DNA of 21,018 nucleotides from a virus. The notes under the pieces are model-generated. The model did no database searches. It was not told the DNA's origin and was given only the letters and a program-made list of their open reading frames with translations. Of the stretch, positions 1 to 6,250 are shown one piece after another. The number at the start of each line of letters is the position of its first letter. Position 1 is the stretch's first letter. The stretch lies in the IMG/VR virus record IMGVR_UViG_3300043397_000074, positions 1-21,018 of that record. One strand, given 5' to 3'. The position numbers and the translations under genes are program-made.

Positions 1-341
1 TTCTGCACGGCGTTCTGGCGGGCGATGCGGCTGCCGATCACGGCGTCGAAGTTCTCTGGGCTGGCGCAGGCGCTCTCGCCGGTGACGGTGAAGCCGTTGC
101 GCAGGATCAGCACACAGAAGGTGAGCAGGCCCAGCGCAGCAGGCATGTTCTCGATAACGTCGGGATGCGCCCAGTCTTCCCGGCCGGTGTATTCCATTGC
201 CGTGATGGCGCCGTGGACGCCATGGCGTGCGGTGAAGTAGTGCTCGGCAACGATGTTCGCCTCAATGTCGTCCGGCGTGATGCGCGGCGCGGTGAGGCCT
301 TTGGTCTGAATCTCTTGCTCGATCTGTTCGTCGGTTGCCAT
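1..341 (-). CDS. N4 gp49 / Sf6 gp66 family phage protein, C-terminus cut by window edge
   Basis: Reading leftward from an ATG at 341, 113 codons are open to the window edge, so the C-terminus is missing. The translation begins MATDEQIEQEIQTKGLTAPR. It later carries a hydrophobic LLTFCVLILRNGF stretch followed by TVTGESACASPENFD and a basic IGSRIARQNAV end. That LKNGF-x-V-x-GESAC-x-FD-x-IG pattern is what I know from the Phage_gp49_66 family, found in N4 and Sf6 and of unknown function. The start has only a weak purine-rich leader (GAAAG) but follows the preceding gene in the same leftward operon. An attC-like hairpin ends 38 bases upstream. The family call is from memory of the motif, not a search. 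Confidence 0.8.
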   Translation of the reverse strand, partial: MATDEQIEQEIQTKGLTAPRITPDDIEANIVAEHYFTARHGVHGAITAMEYTGREDWAHPDVIENMPAALGLLTFCVLILRNGFTVTGESACASPENFDAVIGSRIARQNAVQ

Positions 342-378
342 ATTCACTTTCAAGGTTGTGCCGGTTTTCCACGAGGCC

Positions 379-436
379 GGCTAACTCGTCAACCAACCGG
401 ACAGCCTGCGGCTGCCGGTTATTTCAGCAGTTAGGC
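379..436 (+). repeat. attC-like imperfect inverted repeat (site a)
   Basis: A 58-base imperfect palindrome bounded by GGCTAAC (379-385) and GTTAGGC (430-436). The right word fits the integron R' core GTTRRRY. The left word is one base off RYYYAAC. The inner arms pair as AACCGG-(A)-CAGCC with GGCTG-CCGGTT around a TGC loop, leaving one A (401) unpaired in the left arm. Integron attC sites have such an extrahelical base in the first arm, which would make the plus strand the top strand. The stop codon of the 92-aa gene on the minus strand lies inside the right core word. The inner hairpin closely matches site d at 4837-4890. Confidence 0.55.
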
Positions 437-709
437 CTCTTCGTTCAGCGCCCAGTCGGCCGGGTCAAAGTCAAGCAGATCTTCGGCGTGCTCTTCAGCG
501 CCGTGCTCCCACTCGCAAACTTGTGCGAATATCGTGCCTTGCGGCATTCCCCACCGCTCTCGCAATCCAGGGTTGGCGTCCAGATATTGGTTCATTTCCT
601 CGTTGTGCTTGAAAGCCATTTGCTCTGCAACCTCCTTGCTTGGGGCTGCATGCAGGTCGTCTTGGCCCAGTACGTGGATGCACCAAAGTTTGTCGGTTGT
701 TCTGGTCAT
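431..709 (-). CDS. Small phage protein of unknown function (92 aa)
   Basis: I do not recognise a function. The ATG at 709 was chosen because GGAGAGC lies just upstream; an upstream ATG at 754 has no such site. The product begins MTRTTDKLWCIHVLGQDDLH, has a helical middle (PSKEVAEQMAFKHNEEMNQY) and an acidic tail rich in E and D. It looks soluble and cytoplasmic. The TAA stop lies inside an attC-like core word. A matching lone core word sits upstream at 805-811, so the gene has the size and boundaries of an integron-type cassette of about 430 bases. Upstream is the truncated gene at 807-884. Confidence 0.75.
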   Translation of the reverse strand: MTRTTDKLWCIHVLGQDDLHAAPSKEVAEQMAFKHNEEMNQYLDANPGLRERWGMPQGTIFAQVCEWEHGAEEHAEDLLDFDPADWALNEEA

Positions 710-804
710 CGTTGCTCTCCGCGCCCCTGCGGGCCGCTCGTTGAAAATGCCCATGCCTTCGGCATCGGCTTGTGACTGGGTCAGGCTCAGGTGCTTGCCA
801 CCAG

Positions 805-811
805 GCCTAAC
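805..811. other. Lone attC core word GCCTAAC / GTTAGGC
   Basis: A perfect 7-base match to the integron R'/R'' core, here without a convincing partner hairpin on either side. On the minus strand it reads GTTAGGC and contains the TAG that ends the truncated 25-codon gene. It may be one boundary of a cassette whose other end is site a at 379-436, or a chance match. Confidence 0.3.
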
Positions 812-884
812 CGGGCGTCACCGCGCCGCGCCACCGAATAAACGCCCATCCGTCGCAGTCGTCGCTGTATCCGCTCCTGCTCAT
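807..884 (-). pseudogene. N-terminal remnant of a conserved phage protein (25 aa)
   Basis: The ATG at 884 overlaps the stop of the upstream gene as ATGA, so the start looks genuine. The peptide begins MSRSGYSDDCDGWAFIRWRG, then AVTPG and a TAG stop. I recall the SGYSDDCDGW..IRWRGAV opening from phage proteins of roughly 130 residues that continue with a basic helix. Nothing in the following bases, in any leftward frame, resumes that pattern. The homologous part stops about four codons before the TAG, which is itself part of a GTTAGGC word. I read this as a gene truncated by rearrangement or insertion. A true 25-aa protein cannot be excluded. Confidence 0.55.
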
Positions 885-1153
885 CGCTTGTTTCCTTTCG
901 CGCCTTCAGGGCCGGCTTGGCGTTGGGAGCCATGAACAGCATCGCGCCCCTTGTCGGTTGCGCGGTACAGGTAGCCGCTACCGCCCGGGTTGTCTCGCAC
1001 GAATACGTAGCCGCTCGCCAGCAATTCGTTGAGCACTGGCATATCTGTGTGTCCCTCGCCGGCCACAAAGCAGTTGCGGTACGGTGTCCCGCCACCAGCC
1101 TTAATGCCCAGCATGTGCCGCAGCAATGCCTTGTGTCGCTCGCTCAGTTCCAT
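881..1153 (-). CDS. Small phage protein, winged-helix-like (90 aa), unknown function
   Basis: The product starts MELSERHKALLRHMLGIKAG and contains GGTPYRNCFVAGEGH, MPVLNELLASGYVFV and GGSGYLYRATDKGRDAV. The layout (an N-terminal helix, then a helix ending in ASGYV, then a hairpin ending in YRATDKG) resembles small winged-helix phage proteins in which a D/E-KG-R-A-V end closes the wing. That fold call is inference. The leader has a GGCGGG purine run before the ATG. Its TGA overlaps the ATG of the truncated gene downstream, and it follows the 52-aa gene after 24 bases. Confidence 0.75.
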   Translation of the reverse strand: MELSERHKALLRHMLGIKAGGGTPYRNCFVAGEGHTDMPVLNELLASGYVFVRDNPGGSGYLYRATDKGRDAVHGSQRQAGPEGAKGNKR

Positions 1154-1177
1154 AATACCGCCCGCCTATCTCAACCG

Positions 1178-1336
1178 TTAGTCGTCCATCGGGTTGCTGC
1201 CGTCGCCCTGCATCCACCGGATGGCGGCCTCGATGCCTTGCTCGTAGCTCATTCCCGGGAACTTGCTTTCTCCGGAGTCTGCTGCTTCGCAGCATTGGTT
1301 CAGCACATCATCCACTTCGTTGTTGCTCGGGGTCAT
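1178..1336 (-). CDS. Small acidic protein (52 aa), unknown function
   Basis: The ATG at 1336 overlaps the TGA of the 229-aa gene as ATGA, which decides the start over an in-frame ATG nine codons upstream. The product opens MTPSNNEVDDVLNQCCEAAD and ends EQGIEAAIRWMQGDGSNPMDD. It is acidic, probably helical, and has two adjacent Cys. No family recognised. The stop TAA lies in GACTAAC, a weaker relative of the core words seen elsewhere in this arm. Confidence 0.65.
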   Translation of the reverse strand: MTPSNNEVDDVLNQCCEAADSGESKFPGMSYEQGIEAAIRWMQGDGSNPMDD

Positions 1337-2022
1337 GGTTTGATCCAGTTGTTTTGCCGGCATCCGGCCGGCGCGGTTTGTTCGAGTCTGGCGGCCGGAT
1401 TTTGTAATCGCTCATGCAGCGGTTGCGCCACCGGATTGGCAGACTGCGCGGGCGCCACCACCGTCGACCCATTGACGTGCATCAGGGTCCACAGGCTATC
1501 GTTTGTCAGCCACCGGACAGCAGCGCAGTGCATCACAGCGTGCCGCTCGCCGGGCTTGCTGAGTACCCAGCCGGTGACCGTGTAGCCATTGGCCAGCAGG
1601 CCATCGCGCTTGCGGCGGGCGATGCCGACAGGGCCTGCATCAGCTTGTGCAGCGGGCACAGCCTGCGGTGCGTCCAGCGCCTGCGATGCCGTCTCGAATG
1701 CATACGCGTCCGTGGTATTCGCGGAGATGTCGCGCAGGGCCTGGCGCAGTGCGTCGCGCTCGGCTACTACATCCCGCACAAGCTCTGCGGCATCATGACT
1801 CGACCAGCTGGTGTTTTCTGGCGGGGCGCCGCGCACAGCGACAACCACAGCGCGCAAAATCTCCCCTTGCCGGATGACAGTGGATGTCAGGCCTTCGATT
1901 TCAGCTTCCAGTTCGGGGATGGTGCGCAGCATGGCGGCAGCATCCGCGCAGTCGTCAAACTCGGGGTCGTCCGATTCCAGGCGGTCGGCCAGCACTTCGG
2001 CCAGGTGCTTGCCGGTGCTCAT
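1333..2022 (-). CDS. Coiled-coil phage protein downstream of the recombination genes (229 aa)
   Basis: The ATG at 2022 overlaps the preceding stop as ATGA. Residues 1-110 are heptad-like and charged (LAEVLADRLES, IPELEAEIEGL, LVRDVVAERDALRQALRDI), so a coiled coil is likely. Residues 110-140 are an Ala/Pro/Gln-rich linker. The last 90 residues hold a small domain with GYTVTGWVLSKPGERHAVMH and VRWLTNDSLWTLMHV. The shape recalls Ea22-type accessory proteins of lambdoid early operons, but I cannot make a firm match. It is probably co-translated with the DUF1351-like gene upstream and the 52-aa gene downstream. Confidence 0.75.
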   Translation of the reverse strand: MSTGKHLAEVLADRLESDDPEFDDCADAAAMLRTIPELEAEIEGLTSTVIRQGEILRAVVVAVRGAPPENTSWSSHDAAELVRDVVAERDALRQALRDISANTTDAYAFETASQALDAPQAVPAAQADAGPVGIARRKRDGLLANGYTVTGWVLSKPGERHAVMHCAAVRWLTNDSLWTLMHVNGSTVVAPAQSANPVAQPLHERLQNPAARLEQTAPAGCRQNNWIKP

Positions 2023-3203
2023 GCCGACACCCTTTCGACGTGCTTGACCAGCGCCGCGCAGATGCGCTGGAAGTCGCTCTGGCGGTACAGCTTCGCGGCC
2101 TTGTCGGTTGCGCTGTGCACGATTCCCAGCGTGTCGGCGATGAATGCGGCCTGCAGCGTGAACCCCAGGCGCTCGCAGATGGCGCCGAGCTTGAGCGTGG
2201 CGGGCTCGTCATCGGCGGTCGGAACGGGCTGCATGGGGATCGGCGTCGGCGCCACCTGGGCCTGCTCTGCCAGCCACAGCGCGCGGCGGCGGGCATCGTC
2301 GGCATCCTGGGCGTCCTTCGCGCGCTGCTGCTCGGCGGCTGCGGCCTCTGCCTGCTGCCGCTCGAACGCAGCCCGCTCGTCTGCCAGCGCCTGGGCGGCG
2401 CGGCGCTGATCGGCCTCCAGCGCCGCAACACGCTCGCGGTCGGCCTGCGCCGCTGCCTCGATCTGCCGGCGCTCCTCGGCCAGCCGAGCGCGCTCGGCGC
2501 GCTGCTCTGCCTCGATTCGCTCTCGCTCGGCCCTGGCCGCCTCGGCTGCGACCCGCTCGCGCTCCAGCTGCTCGGCGCGCAGGCGGGCCAGTTCGGCGCG
2601 TTCGGCGGCGATGCGGGCCTGCTCGGCCTCGTGCTCGACGGCGGCGGCGTGCAGCGCCTGCAGCTTGGCCAGCACCTCGCTACGGGCGCGCTCGGCGGCG
2701 GGCAGCTGCTCCTCAAAGTCGGCATCGAACAACTCCAGCCCCTCGGCATGCTCGATGCCGGCGGCGATGTCGGCCGCCTTCGTGCCGGCCGGCAGCACAG
2801 CCAGCGCGCGGATGGCATTGATCCGGTCGGCGATGGCCTGCACGCGGCGGGCCTCGGCCTGGCGCTTGGCCTCGCGCTCGGCCTCACGGCGGGCTTCGTC
2901 GGCCTTGATCTGCTCATCAATGGGCTTCTCCAGCGCGACGATCTCGCTCGTGATGCGCGCGGCCTCGGCGTCGATCAGGCGCGAGCGCTCCAGCGCCGGG
3001 GCCTTCAGCTCCTTGCGCTTGGCCTCCAGGCCGGTGCGCAGTTTCACGAGTTCGAGCCGGGCTGCGCGCGCATCGGCGTTTCCCTTGGTTGTGGTCACAT
3101 CCCACACCACGCCAGCAAAGCGCCGGCGCAGATCGGCCAGGGCGGCGGCGGTGGGGCTGTACTCGGCCAGGGCGCTGGTCGGCGCTTCGGTGGTGGTGGT
3201 CAT
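2019..3203 (-). CDS. DUF1351-like coiled-coil protein of phage recombination operon (394 aa)
   Basis: The start is the ATG at 3203, overlapping the exonuclease stop as ATGA. Longer open frames upstream run antisense-like through that gene and are ignored. Residues 20-110 carry the pattern FAGVVWDVTTTKGNADARAA, ELVKLRTGLEAKRKELKAPA and EIVALEKPIDEQIKADE. I associate it with DUF1351-type proteins next to RecT/Exo genes. Residues 110-320 are an extended Ala/Glu/Arg coiled coil. The C-terminal 70 residues form a separate small domain (LKLGAICERLGFT, KLYRQSDFQRICAALVKH). Its function is unknown, but constant placement beside annealing and nuclease genes suggests a recombination or replication accessory role. 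Confidence 0.82.
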   Translation of the reverse strand: MTTTTEAPTSALAEYSPTAAALADLRRRFAGVVWDVTTTKGNADARAARLELVKLRTGLEAKRKELKAPALERSRLIDAEAARITSEIVALEKPIDEQIKADEARREAEREAKRQAEARRVQAIADRINAIRALAVLPAGTKAADIAAGIEHAEGLELFDADFEEQLPAAERARSEVLAKLQALHAAAVEHEAEQARIAAERAELARLRAEQLERERVAAEAARAERERIEAEQRAERARLAEERRQIEAAAQADRERVAALEADQRRAAQALADERAAFERQQAEAAAAEQQRAKDAQDADDARRRALWLAEQAQVAPTPIPMQPVPTADDEPATLKLGAICERLGFTLQAAFIADTLGIVHSATDKAAKLYRQSDFQRICAALVKHVERVSA

Positions 3204-3826
3204 GCGGCTTGCTCCAGTTGCTTGCGGTAGCCCTCGACCACGCGGTCGAAGGCCAAGAGGTCGGATTCGAGGGCGTCGATGGCGTTGTCGTCGCGGTCGA
3301 TGCGGATGATCGTGATGTGCCGGCCGATGGCCTCCAGATCGGGTGCCCACAAGATCAGGTCGCACCACTTGCGGCCGAGCAGCCACAGCGCCATGTTGAT
3401 TTGGTCGATGTAGGCGCTGAGGTCGCGCTGCACGACGGCGGTGAACAGGGTGTCGCTGCTCACCATCGTCTTGATCTCGACCATGCCGTGCGTGTCGACC
3501 AGGCCATCCACGCTCACGCCGAACCTGCCGTCGTCGGTGGTGATGAACCCAGCTTCGATGGCGACGCGGCCCGTCTCGGTCTCGTAGGCAGCGCGTGCCA
3601 GCGGCTCCTGCTCGGTCCCCATGCGCATAGCGGCATTGGCGTAGGTCGGCAGCACCCGGCCGCCGCAGCGCTCACGCGCCGTGTCCATGGCGTAGAGCGT
3701 GCTGGCTTTGCTGGGCTGGCCGTTCTTGAGCTTGTCGCGAGCGTCCCTGCAGCGGCTGCCGGTGATAACGCCCCGGCGCGCTTCGAGCCACGCGTCGGCG
3801 CCCTGGGGGTCGGTGTACACGATCAC
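3200..3826 (-). CDS. YqaJ / lambda-Exo-type phage recombination exonuclease (208 aa)
   Basis: This is predicted to be a 5'-3' double-strand DNA exonuclease that makes single-strand tails for the annealing protein encoded just upstream. The start is GTG at 3826, overlapping the RecT stop as GTGA. Visible family motifs are RRGVITGSR (18-25), MGTEQEPLARAAYE (69-82, with the conserved Glu), the active-site block GVSVDGLVD (103-111, Asp107) and VEIKT (116-120, Glu117 and Lys119), then YIDQINMALWLLGRKWCDL. The D..EIK arrangement is the PD-(D/E)XK core. Length is normal for the family. The pairing with RecT and a DUF1351-like gene is the usual phage recombination set. Confidence 0.93.
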   Translation of the reverse strand: MIVYTDPQGADAWLEARRGVITGSRCRDARDKLKNGQPSKASTLYAMDTARERCGGRVLPTYANAAMRMGTEQEPLARAAYETETGRVAIEAGFITTDDGRFGVSVDGLVDTHGMVEIKTMVSSDTLFTAVVQRDLSAYIDQINMALWLLGRKWCDLILWAPDLEAIGRHITIIRIDRDDNAIDALESDLLAFDRVVEGYRKQLEQAA

Positions 3827-4671
3827 GGAGCCGCCTCGTCAGCAACAGCCGGCGCCGTCTCCGCGTCCACCTCGGCGGCGGCCTGCTTGCATGCCTTGTG
3901 GTGCCCGTGCGCGTCCAGCTGCTTGCGCTCGTCCTTCGTGATGCCGGAGAACCACGCGGCATAGGCGGCCACACCTTGCAGGCTGGCGTCCTGTGCGGCC
4001 GTGACGAGGTCTTCAGTCGGCGGCGAGATGGCCGGCGGCGATACCTGCTCGACGGCGCCCATGTGCTTGAGTGCGGCCGGTGCATCCTCGAACTGCAGCG
4101 CTCGGCCCTCCATCTCGTCGGCGGTCGGCATTGAGCCGAGTTCCGGGAAGGCCTTGCGCAGAGCCTGGGCCTCAGCACACTTGGCGATCTGCCCGCGCGG
4201 CCGTCGCGCCCACATCGCATTGGGGGCAACGGATTTCTCCTTGCCGCCCTTCACGGCATAGTTCTCCATCCAGAACTCGACGGCCGTGAACTCGGCGACG
4301 ATGCCGGACGGCAGGGCGCGTCGGACAGTGATGCGGCACCAGTCCGGGAACGTGACAGACACCCCGCCGACGTTCTGCGTGACGTCGGGGCCGAACTCGG
4401 GAGCGCCCATCCCGGCGAACTGGCCGGTGCGGCTGGCCTGCGTGCGGTACAGGCCAATACCGGGCATCACCACGTCACGCATTGCGCCTTGCTTGCCGTC
4501 CCACATCGGCACGATGTGCACGGGCTTCAGCATGGGGTCGAGTCCAGCGGCCTTGCAATAGCCCAGCACGAGGCCGATGCTCTGCGGCTTGGCGCCAGGG
4601 TAGAGGCTGGATTCGAGGACTTCGATCAGCTCACGTTGAGACTGGTCGGCGGTGGTACGCGCGTTTCTCAT
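3823..4671 (-). CDS. RecT/Bet-family single-strand DNA annealing protein (282 aa)
   Basis: It anneals complementary single strands during phage recombination, working with the exonuclease encoded directly downstream. The ATG at 4671 is preceded by a good GAGAGGGA site; the longer open frame to 4929 has no family sequence and is rejected. Residues 31-95 hold the core pattern: YCKAAGLDPMLKPVHIVPM, VVMPGIGLYRTQASRTGQF and GAPEFGP. An RGQIAKCAEAQALRKAFPEL block follows near 180-200, which is typical of the lambda Bet-like branch. The C-terminal 80 residues are Ala/Asp/Glu-rich and poorly conserved. Length fits the family (250-300 residues). Confidence 0.93.
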   Translation of the reverse strand: MRNARTTADQSQRELIEVLESSLYPGAKPQSIGLVLGYCKAAGLDPMLKPVHIVPMWDGKQGAMRDVVMPGIGLYRTQASRTGQFAGMGAPEFGPDVTQNVGGVSVTFPDWCRITVRRALPSGIVAEFTAVEFWMENYAVKGGKEKSVAPNAMWARRPRGQIAKCAEAQALRKAFPELGSMPTADEMEGRALQFEDAPAALKHMGAVEQVSPPAISPPTEDLVTAAQDASLQGVAAYAAWFSGITKDERKQLDAHGHHKACKQAAAEVDAETAPAVADEAAP

Positions 4672-4721
4672 GTCGTCCCTCTCGGGTAGTTGATGGGCTG
4701 GCCGGTCTGCGCATTCGTCAC
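4668..4721 (-). CDS. Possible 17-codon leader peptide overlapping recT start
   Basis: A GTG at 4721 opens a frame reading VTNAQTGQPINYPRGTT, whose TGA overlaps the recT ATG as ATGA, the junction used throughout this genome. The sequence looks protein-like, but no ribosome site precedes the GTG. It could be the end of a decayed gene: the same frame continues upstream through a TGA at 4740-4742 and a 32-codon open stretch to the TAG of the 106-aa gene. Confidence 0.3.
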   Translation of the reverse strand: MTNAQTGQPINYPRGTT

Positions 4722-4836
4722 CGCGCCGGCCGCGCGATTTCAGGGAGCCCCCGCAGGGCCACTGCCGCCACCCCTGGCGCCGATGCGCTTGCCGGCGATT
4801 CGTGGGTGCTCTGTGCAGCAGTGCTTCGCAATCTCT

Positions 4837-4890
4837 GCCTAACGTCCGATCGACCGGACGCCTGCGGCGCCGGCCATCTTGTGGTTGGGC
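4837..4890 (+). repeat. attC-like imperfect inverted repeat (site d)
   Basis: A 54-base element bounded by GCCTAAC (4837-4843) and GTTGGGC (4884-4890). Both words fit the integron core consensus (RYYYAAC and GTTRRRY). The inner arms CCGG-(A)-CGCC and GGCG-CCGG flank a TGC loop, leaving one unpaired A in the left arm exactly as in site a. It overlaps the last 17 or so codons of the 106-aa gene on the minus strand, whose TAG is inside the left core word. By the position of the unpaired A, the plus strand is the canonical top strand, so the site is inverted relative to that gene. Confidence 0.55.
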
Positions 4891-5159
4891 GTCTCGTGGC
4901 GGTGCGTGACAGGGAAGAACATCTCGCACCCGCAGGCGCTGCAGTGCATCCAGTCTTCCCAGCCACCGATGCCCTTGTCATCGCCCGTGTGCAAGCGCTC
5001 GCCGTTCGCCCACTCGGTGCCACATTCAGTGCAGTTGTCGGGTGCATCAGAAGTCCCCCATTGGCCGTCGAAGTGGTCGCGCTTCGGACACAGCCGCCCA
5101 ACAGGGCGCTCGAACGGAGAGCCCACGGCAGCGGTGGGTGCGTCTTCAGGCTTGGTCAT
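4839..5159 (-). CDS. Cys-rich, probably zinc-binding phage protein (106 aa)
   Basis: The ATG at 5159 has a GGGAG site eight bases upstream and lies 26 bases after the 55-aa membrane gene. Six Cys are arranged as C24, C43-x2-C46 (NCTECGTEW) and C73-x2-C76-x-C78 (HCSACGCEMFF), with His in PVTHRHET following, so one or two zinc-ribbon sites are likely. The N-terminus is disordered-looking. The last residues (HKMAGAAGVRSIGR) are encoded by the attC-like site d, suggesting the natural C-terminus was extended or replaced when that element arrived. No function recognised. Confidence 0.75.
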   Translation of the reverse strand: MTKPEDAPTAAVGSPFERPVGRLCPKRDHFDGQWGTSDAPDNCTECGTEWANGERLHTGDDKGIGGWEDWMHCSACGCEMFFPVTHRHETPNHKMAGAAGVRSIGR

Positions 5160-5185
5160 GCGTGGGCTCCCGTTCAGCTTCGTCG

Positions 5186-5353
5186 TTACGGCTTACTGCG
5201 CATCAGGTAGCGCACGCAGTGCCAGGCTTGGCCAAGCACGTATCCGGCCAGCACGCACACGCACAACAGCAGGTCAGGCAACAGGCCGATGCGGCGTGTT
5301 GGCTGGCGGTCGCCGCCGGCCACGGGGTCGAAATTGGTGTCGAGCCATCTCAT
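5186..5353 (-). CDS. Small membrane protein (55 aa)
   Basis: The ATG at 5353 overlaps the stop of the 27-aa gene as ATGA. The product begins MRWLDTNFDPVAGGDRQPTR and then has one membrane segment (LLPDLLLCVCVLAGYVLGQAW, about residues 25-45), ending in a basic tail, YLMRSKP. The basic residues just before and after the segment leave the topology open. It is the third of three consecutive coupled genes with a membrane segment. Unknown function; lysis-type, exclusion-type or host-takeover roles are all possible and none is shown. Confidence 0.7.
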   Translation of the reverse strand: MRWLDTNFDPVAGGDRQPTRRIGLLPDLLLCVCVLAGYVLGQAWHCVRYLMRSKP

Positions 5354-5433
5354 GACAGGCACCACACAAGGACGGAGGCCCAGAACGCCACCACCAGCAG
5401 CAGCACCAGGATGCGCAGGTGAATGGCGCTCAT
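5350..5433 (-). CDS. Membrane microprotein (27 aa)
   Basis: A 27-codon gene held between two ATGA overlaps: its ATG overlaps the stop of the 118-aa gene and its TGA overlaps the start of the 55-aa gene. The product is almost entirely one membrane helix (LRILVLLLVVAFWASVLVW) with a short MSAIH start. The double coupling and clean hydrophobic sequence make a real gene likely despite the size. Confidence 0.65.
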   Translation of the reverse strand: MSAIHLRILVLLLVVAFWASVLVWCLS

Positions 5434-5786
5434 TGCGGCACCACCGGCAGGCTGGCAACGTGCCAGGCGAAAAGAAAGATCGCCGTGGCGATGACGGCGC
5501 ATGCCAGCAGCAGCCAGCGCAGGCCGGTGTCCTCGTCCAGCTCATCGAGCGTGCGGCTGCGCAACACCTCGTCTGTCGGGTGGCTCAGCACCTCGATCAC
5601 GCGGTGCAGCCGTGTGCCAGTGCGGCAGACATGCGGCGTCTTGCAGGGCTGGCGGCCTTGGTTGCACCAGCCACGGCAGGCGTGGGCGTGATCAATGTCC
5701 AGCGACTCGGTGAGCACAGGCAGGCCCGTCTCAGGGTCGACGATCACGGTATCGGCGGCCGGCGGCCACTGGCGGGCGGCGCTCAT
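5430..5786 (-). CDS. Cys-rich protein with C-terminal membrane anchor (118 aa)
   Basis: The ATG at 5786 overlaps the preceding stop as ATGA. Near residues 37-53 is a Cys/His cluster, HAHACRGWCNQGRQPCKTPH followed by VC, with four Cys. It resembles the CNQGR-type clusters of small early phage proteins and could bind zinc. The C-terminal 25 residues form a hydrophobic helix (LRWLLLACAVIATAIFLF, then AWHVASL), so the protein is probably tail-anchored with the Cys domain in the cytoplasm. Function unknown. It heads a run of three coupled membrane-segment genes. Confidence 0.75.
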   Translation of the reverse strand: MSAARQWPPAADTVIVDPETGLPVLTESLDIDHAHACRGWCNQGRQPCKTPHVCRTGTRLHRVIEVLSHPTDEVLRSRTLDELDEDTGLRWLLLACAVIATAIFLFAWHVASLPVVPQ

Positions 5787-6169
5787 GCCATCACCTCGCC
5801 GGCCAGGTCCAGACGCTCGCACACGTCGTCGGCGTGACGATGCGCCACGGCGCTGATGATGGTCTCTGCAGCCGCGCCAGCCCCGGCGATGTCACCAAGC
5901 GCGGCGCAGCTCAGCAGCTGCAACAGGGGCCCGTCCTGGTCGTGCATGTGGTCGTTGAGCACCTCAGTCAGCATCGCGTGGATGCGCTTGCCCGAGATGC
6001 TTATGTGCGGGACGACGGCCGCCGCGTCTCCGGCCAGGATGGCGCCGCGCACCTCCTGCTGCAGGCGGGCGGACTCCTCTTCGAGCGCCCGGTCGATGAT
6101 CTGGGCTGCGTCGTCGGCTGCGTCGTGGTAGCGCTCGGCGTCTGCGAGCGGGTTGGCTGTCATCAGCAT
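5783..6169 (-). CDS. First gene of leftward early operon, unknown function (128 aa)
   Basis: The ATG at 6169 has a GGGGA site five bases upstream and lies about 37 bases from the predicted leftward start of transcription. An upstream ATG at 6214 would fall inside the promoter and is rejected. The protein is acidic and all-helical in appearance: AERYHDAADDAAQIIDRALE, EESARLQQEVRGAILAGD, then HISISGKRIHAMLTEVLNDH and a His-containing helix (VAHRHADDVCERLDL). No family recognised. As the first leftward gene it would be expressed early; an N-like antiterminator is positionally possible but it lacks the Arg-rich motif. Confidence 0.72.
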   Translation of the reverse strand: MLMTANPLADAERYHDAADDAAQIIDRALEEESARLQQEVRGAILAGDAAAVVPHISISGKRIHAMLTEVLNDHMHDQDGPLLQLLSCAALGDIAGAGAAAETIISAVAHRHADDVCERLDLAGEVMA

Positions 6170-6205
6170 GTTGGTCCCCGGTGTGCGCTGCGGTGTGCGG
6201 CGCGT

Positions 6206-6241
6206 TGGATGCATTGTTAGCTATCTTGATTGCGTTGTCAA
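6206..6241 (-). promoter_or_regulatory. Leftward early promoter
   Basis: On the minus strand a perfect -35 TTGACA (6241-6236), a 17-base spacer and a -10 AACAAT (6218-6213, 4 of 6) predict a start near 6206. The 128-aa gene begins 37 bases further on. The -35 lies within the repeat pair described as operators. Confidence 0.6.
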
Positions 6242-6250
6242 GCTATCTAA
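6217..6250. promoter_or_regulatory. Candidate operator repeats in the divergent control region
   Basis: AGCTATCT occurs twice, at 6219-6226 and 6241-6248, 22 bases apart (about two helical turns). The flanks also make a 13-base imperfect dyad of TTAGCTATCTTGA with TCAAGCTATCTAA. They bracket the -35 and reach the -10 of the leftward promoter, where a repressor would act. The cognate protein is not identified; the Cro-like protein at 7102 is a candidate. Confidence 0.45.

Noticed and set aside
730-770. Hairpin around ATGCC-TTC-GGCAT as a terminator
   Set aside because: Five-base stem with no T run on either strand and genes continuing on both sides.
1171-1183. GTTAGTC word as a further attC site
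   Set aside because: It breaks the core consensus at the sixth base and no paired arms or second core word lie within 150 bases.
1884-3230. 448-codon plus-strand frame opposite the DUF1351-like gene
   Set aside because: Low-complexity Leu/Gly/Ala product, the mirror of an Ala/Glu/Arg coiled coil; no ribosome site.
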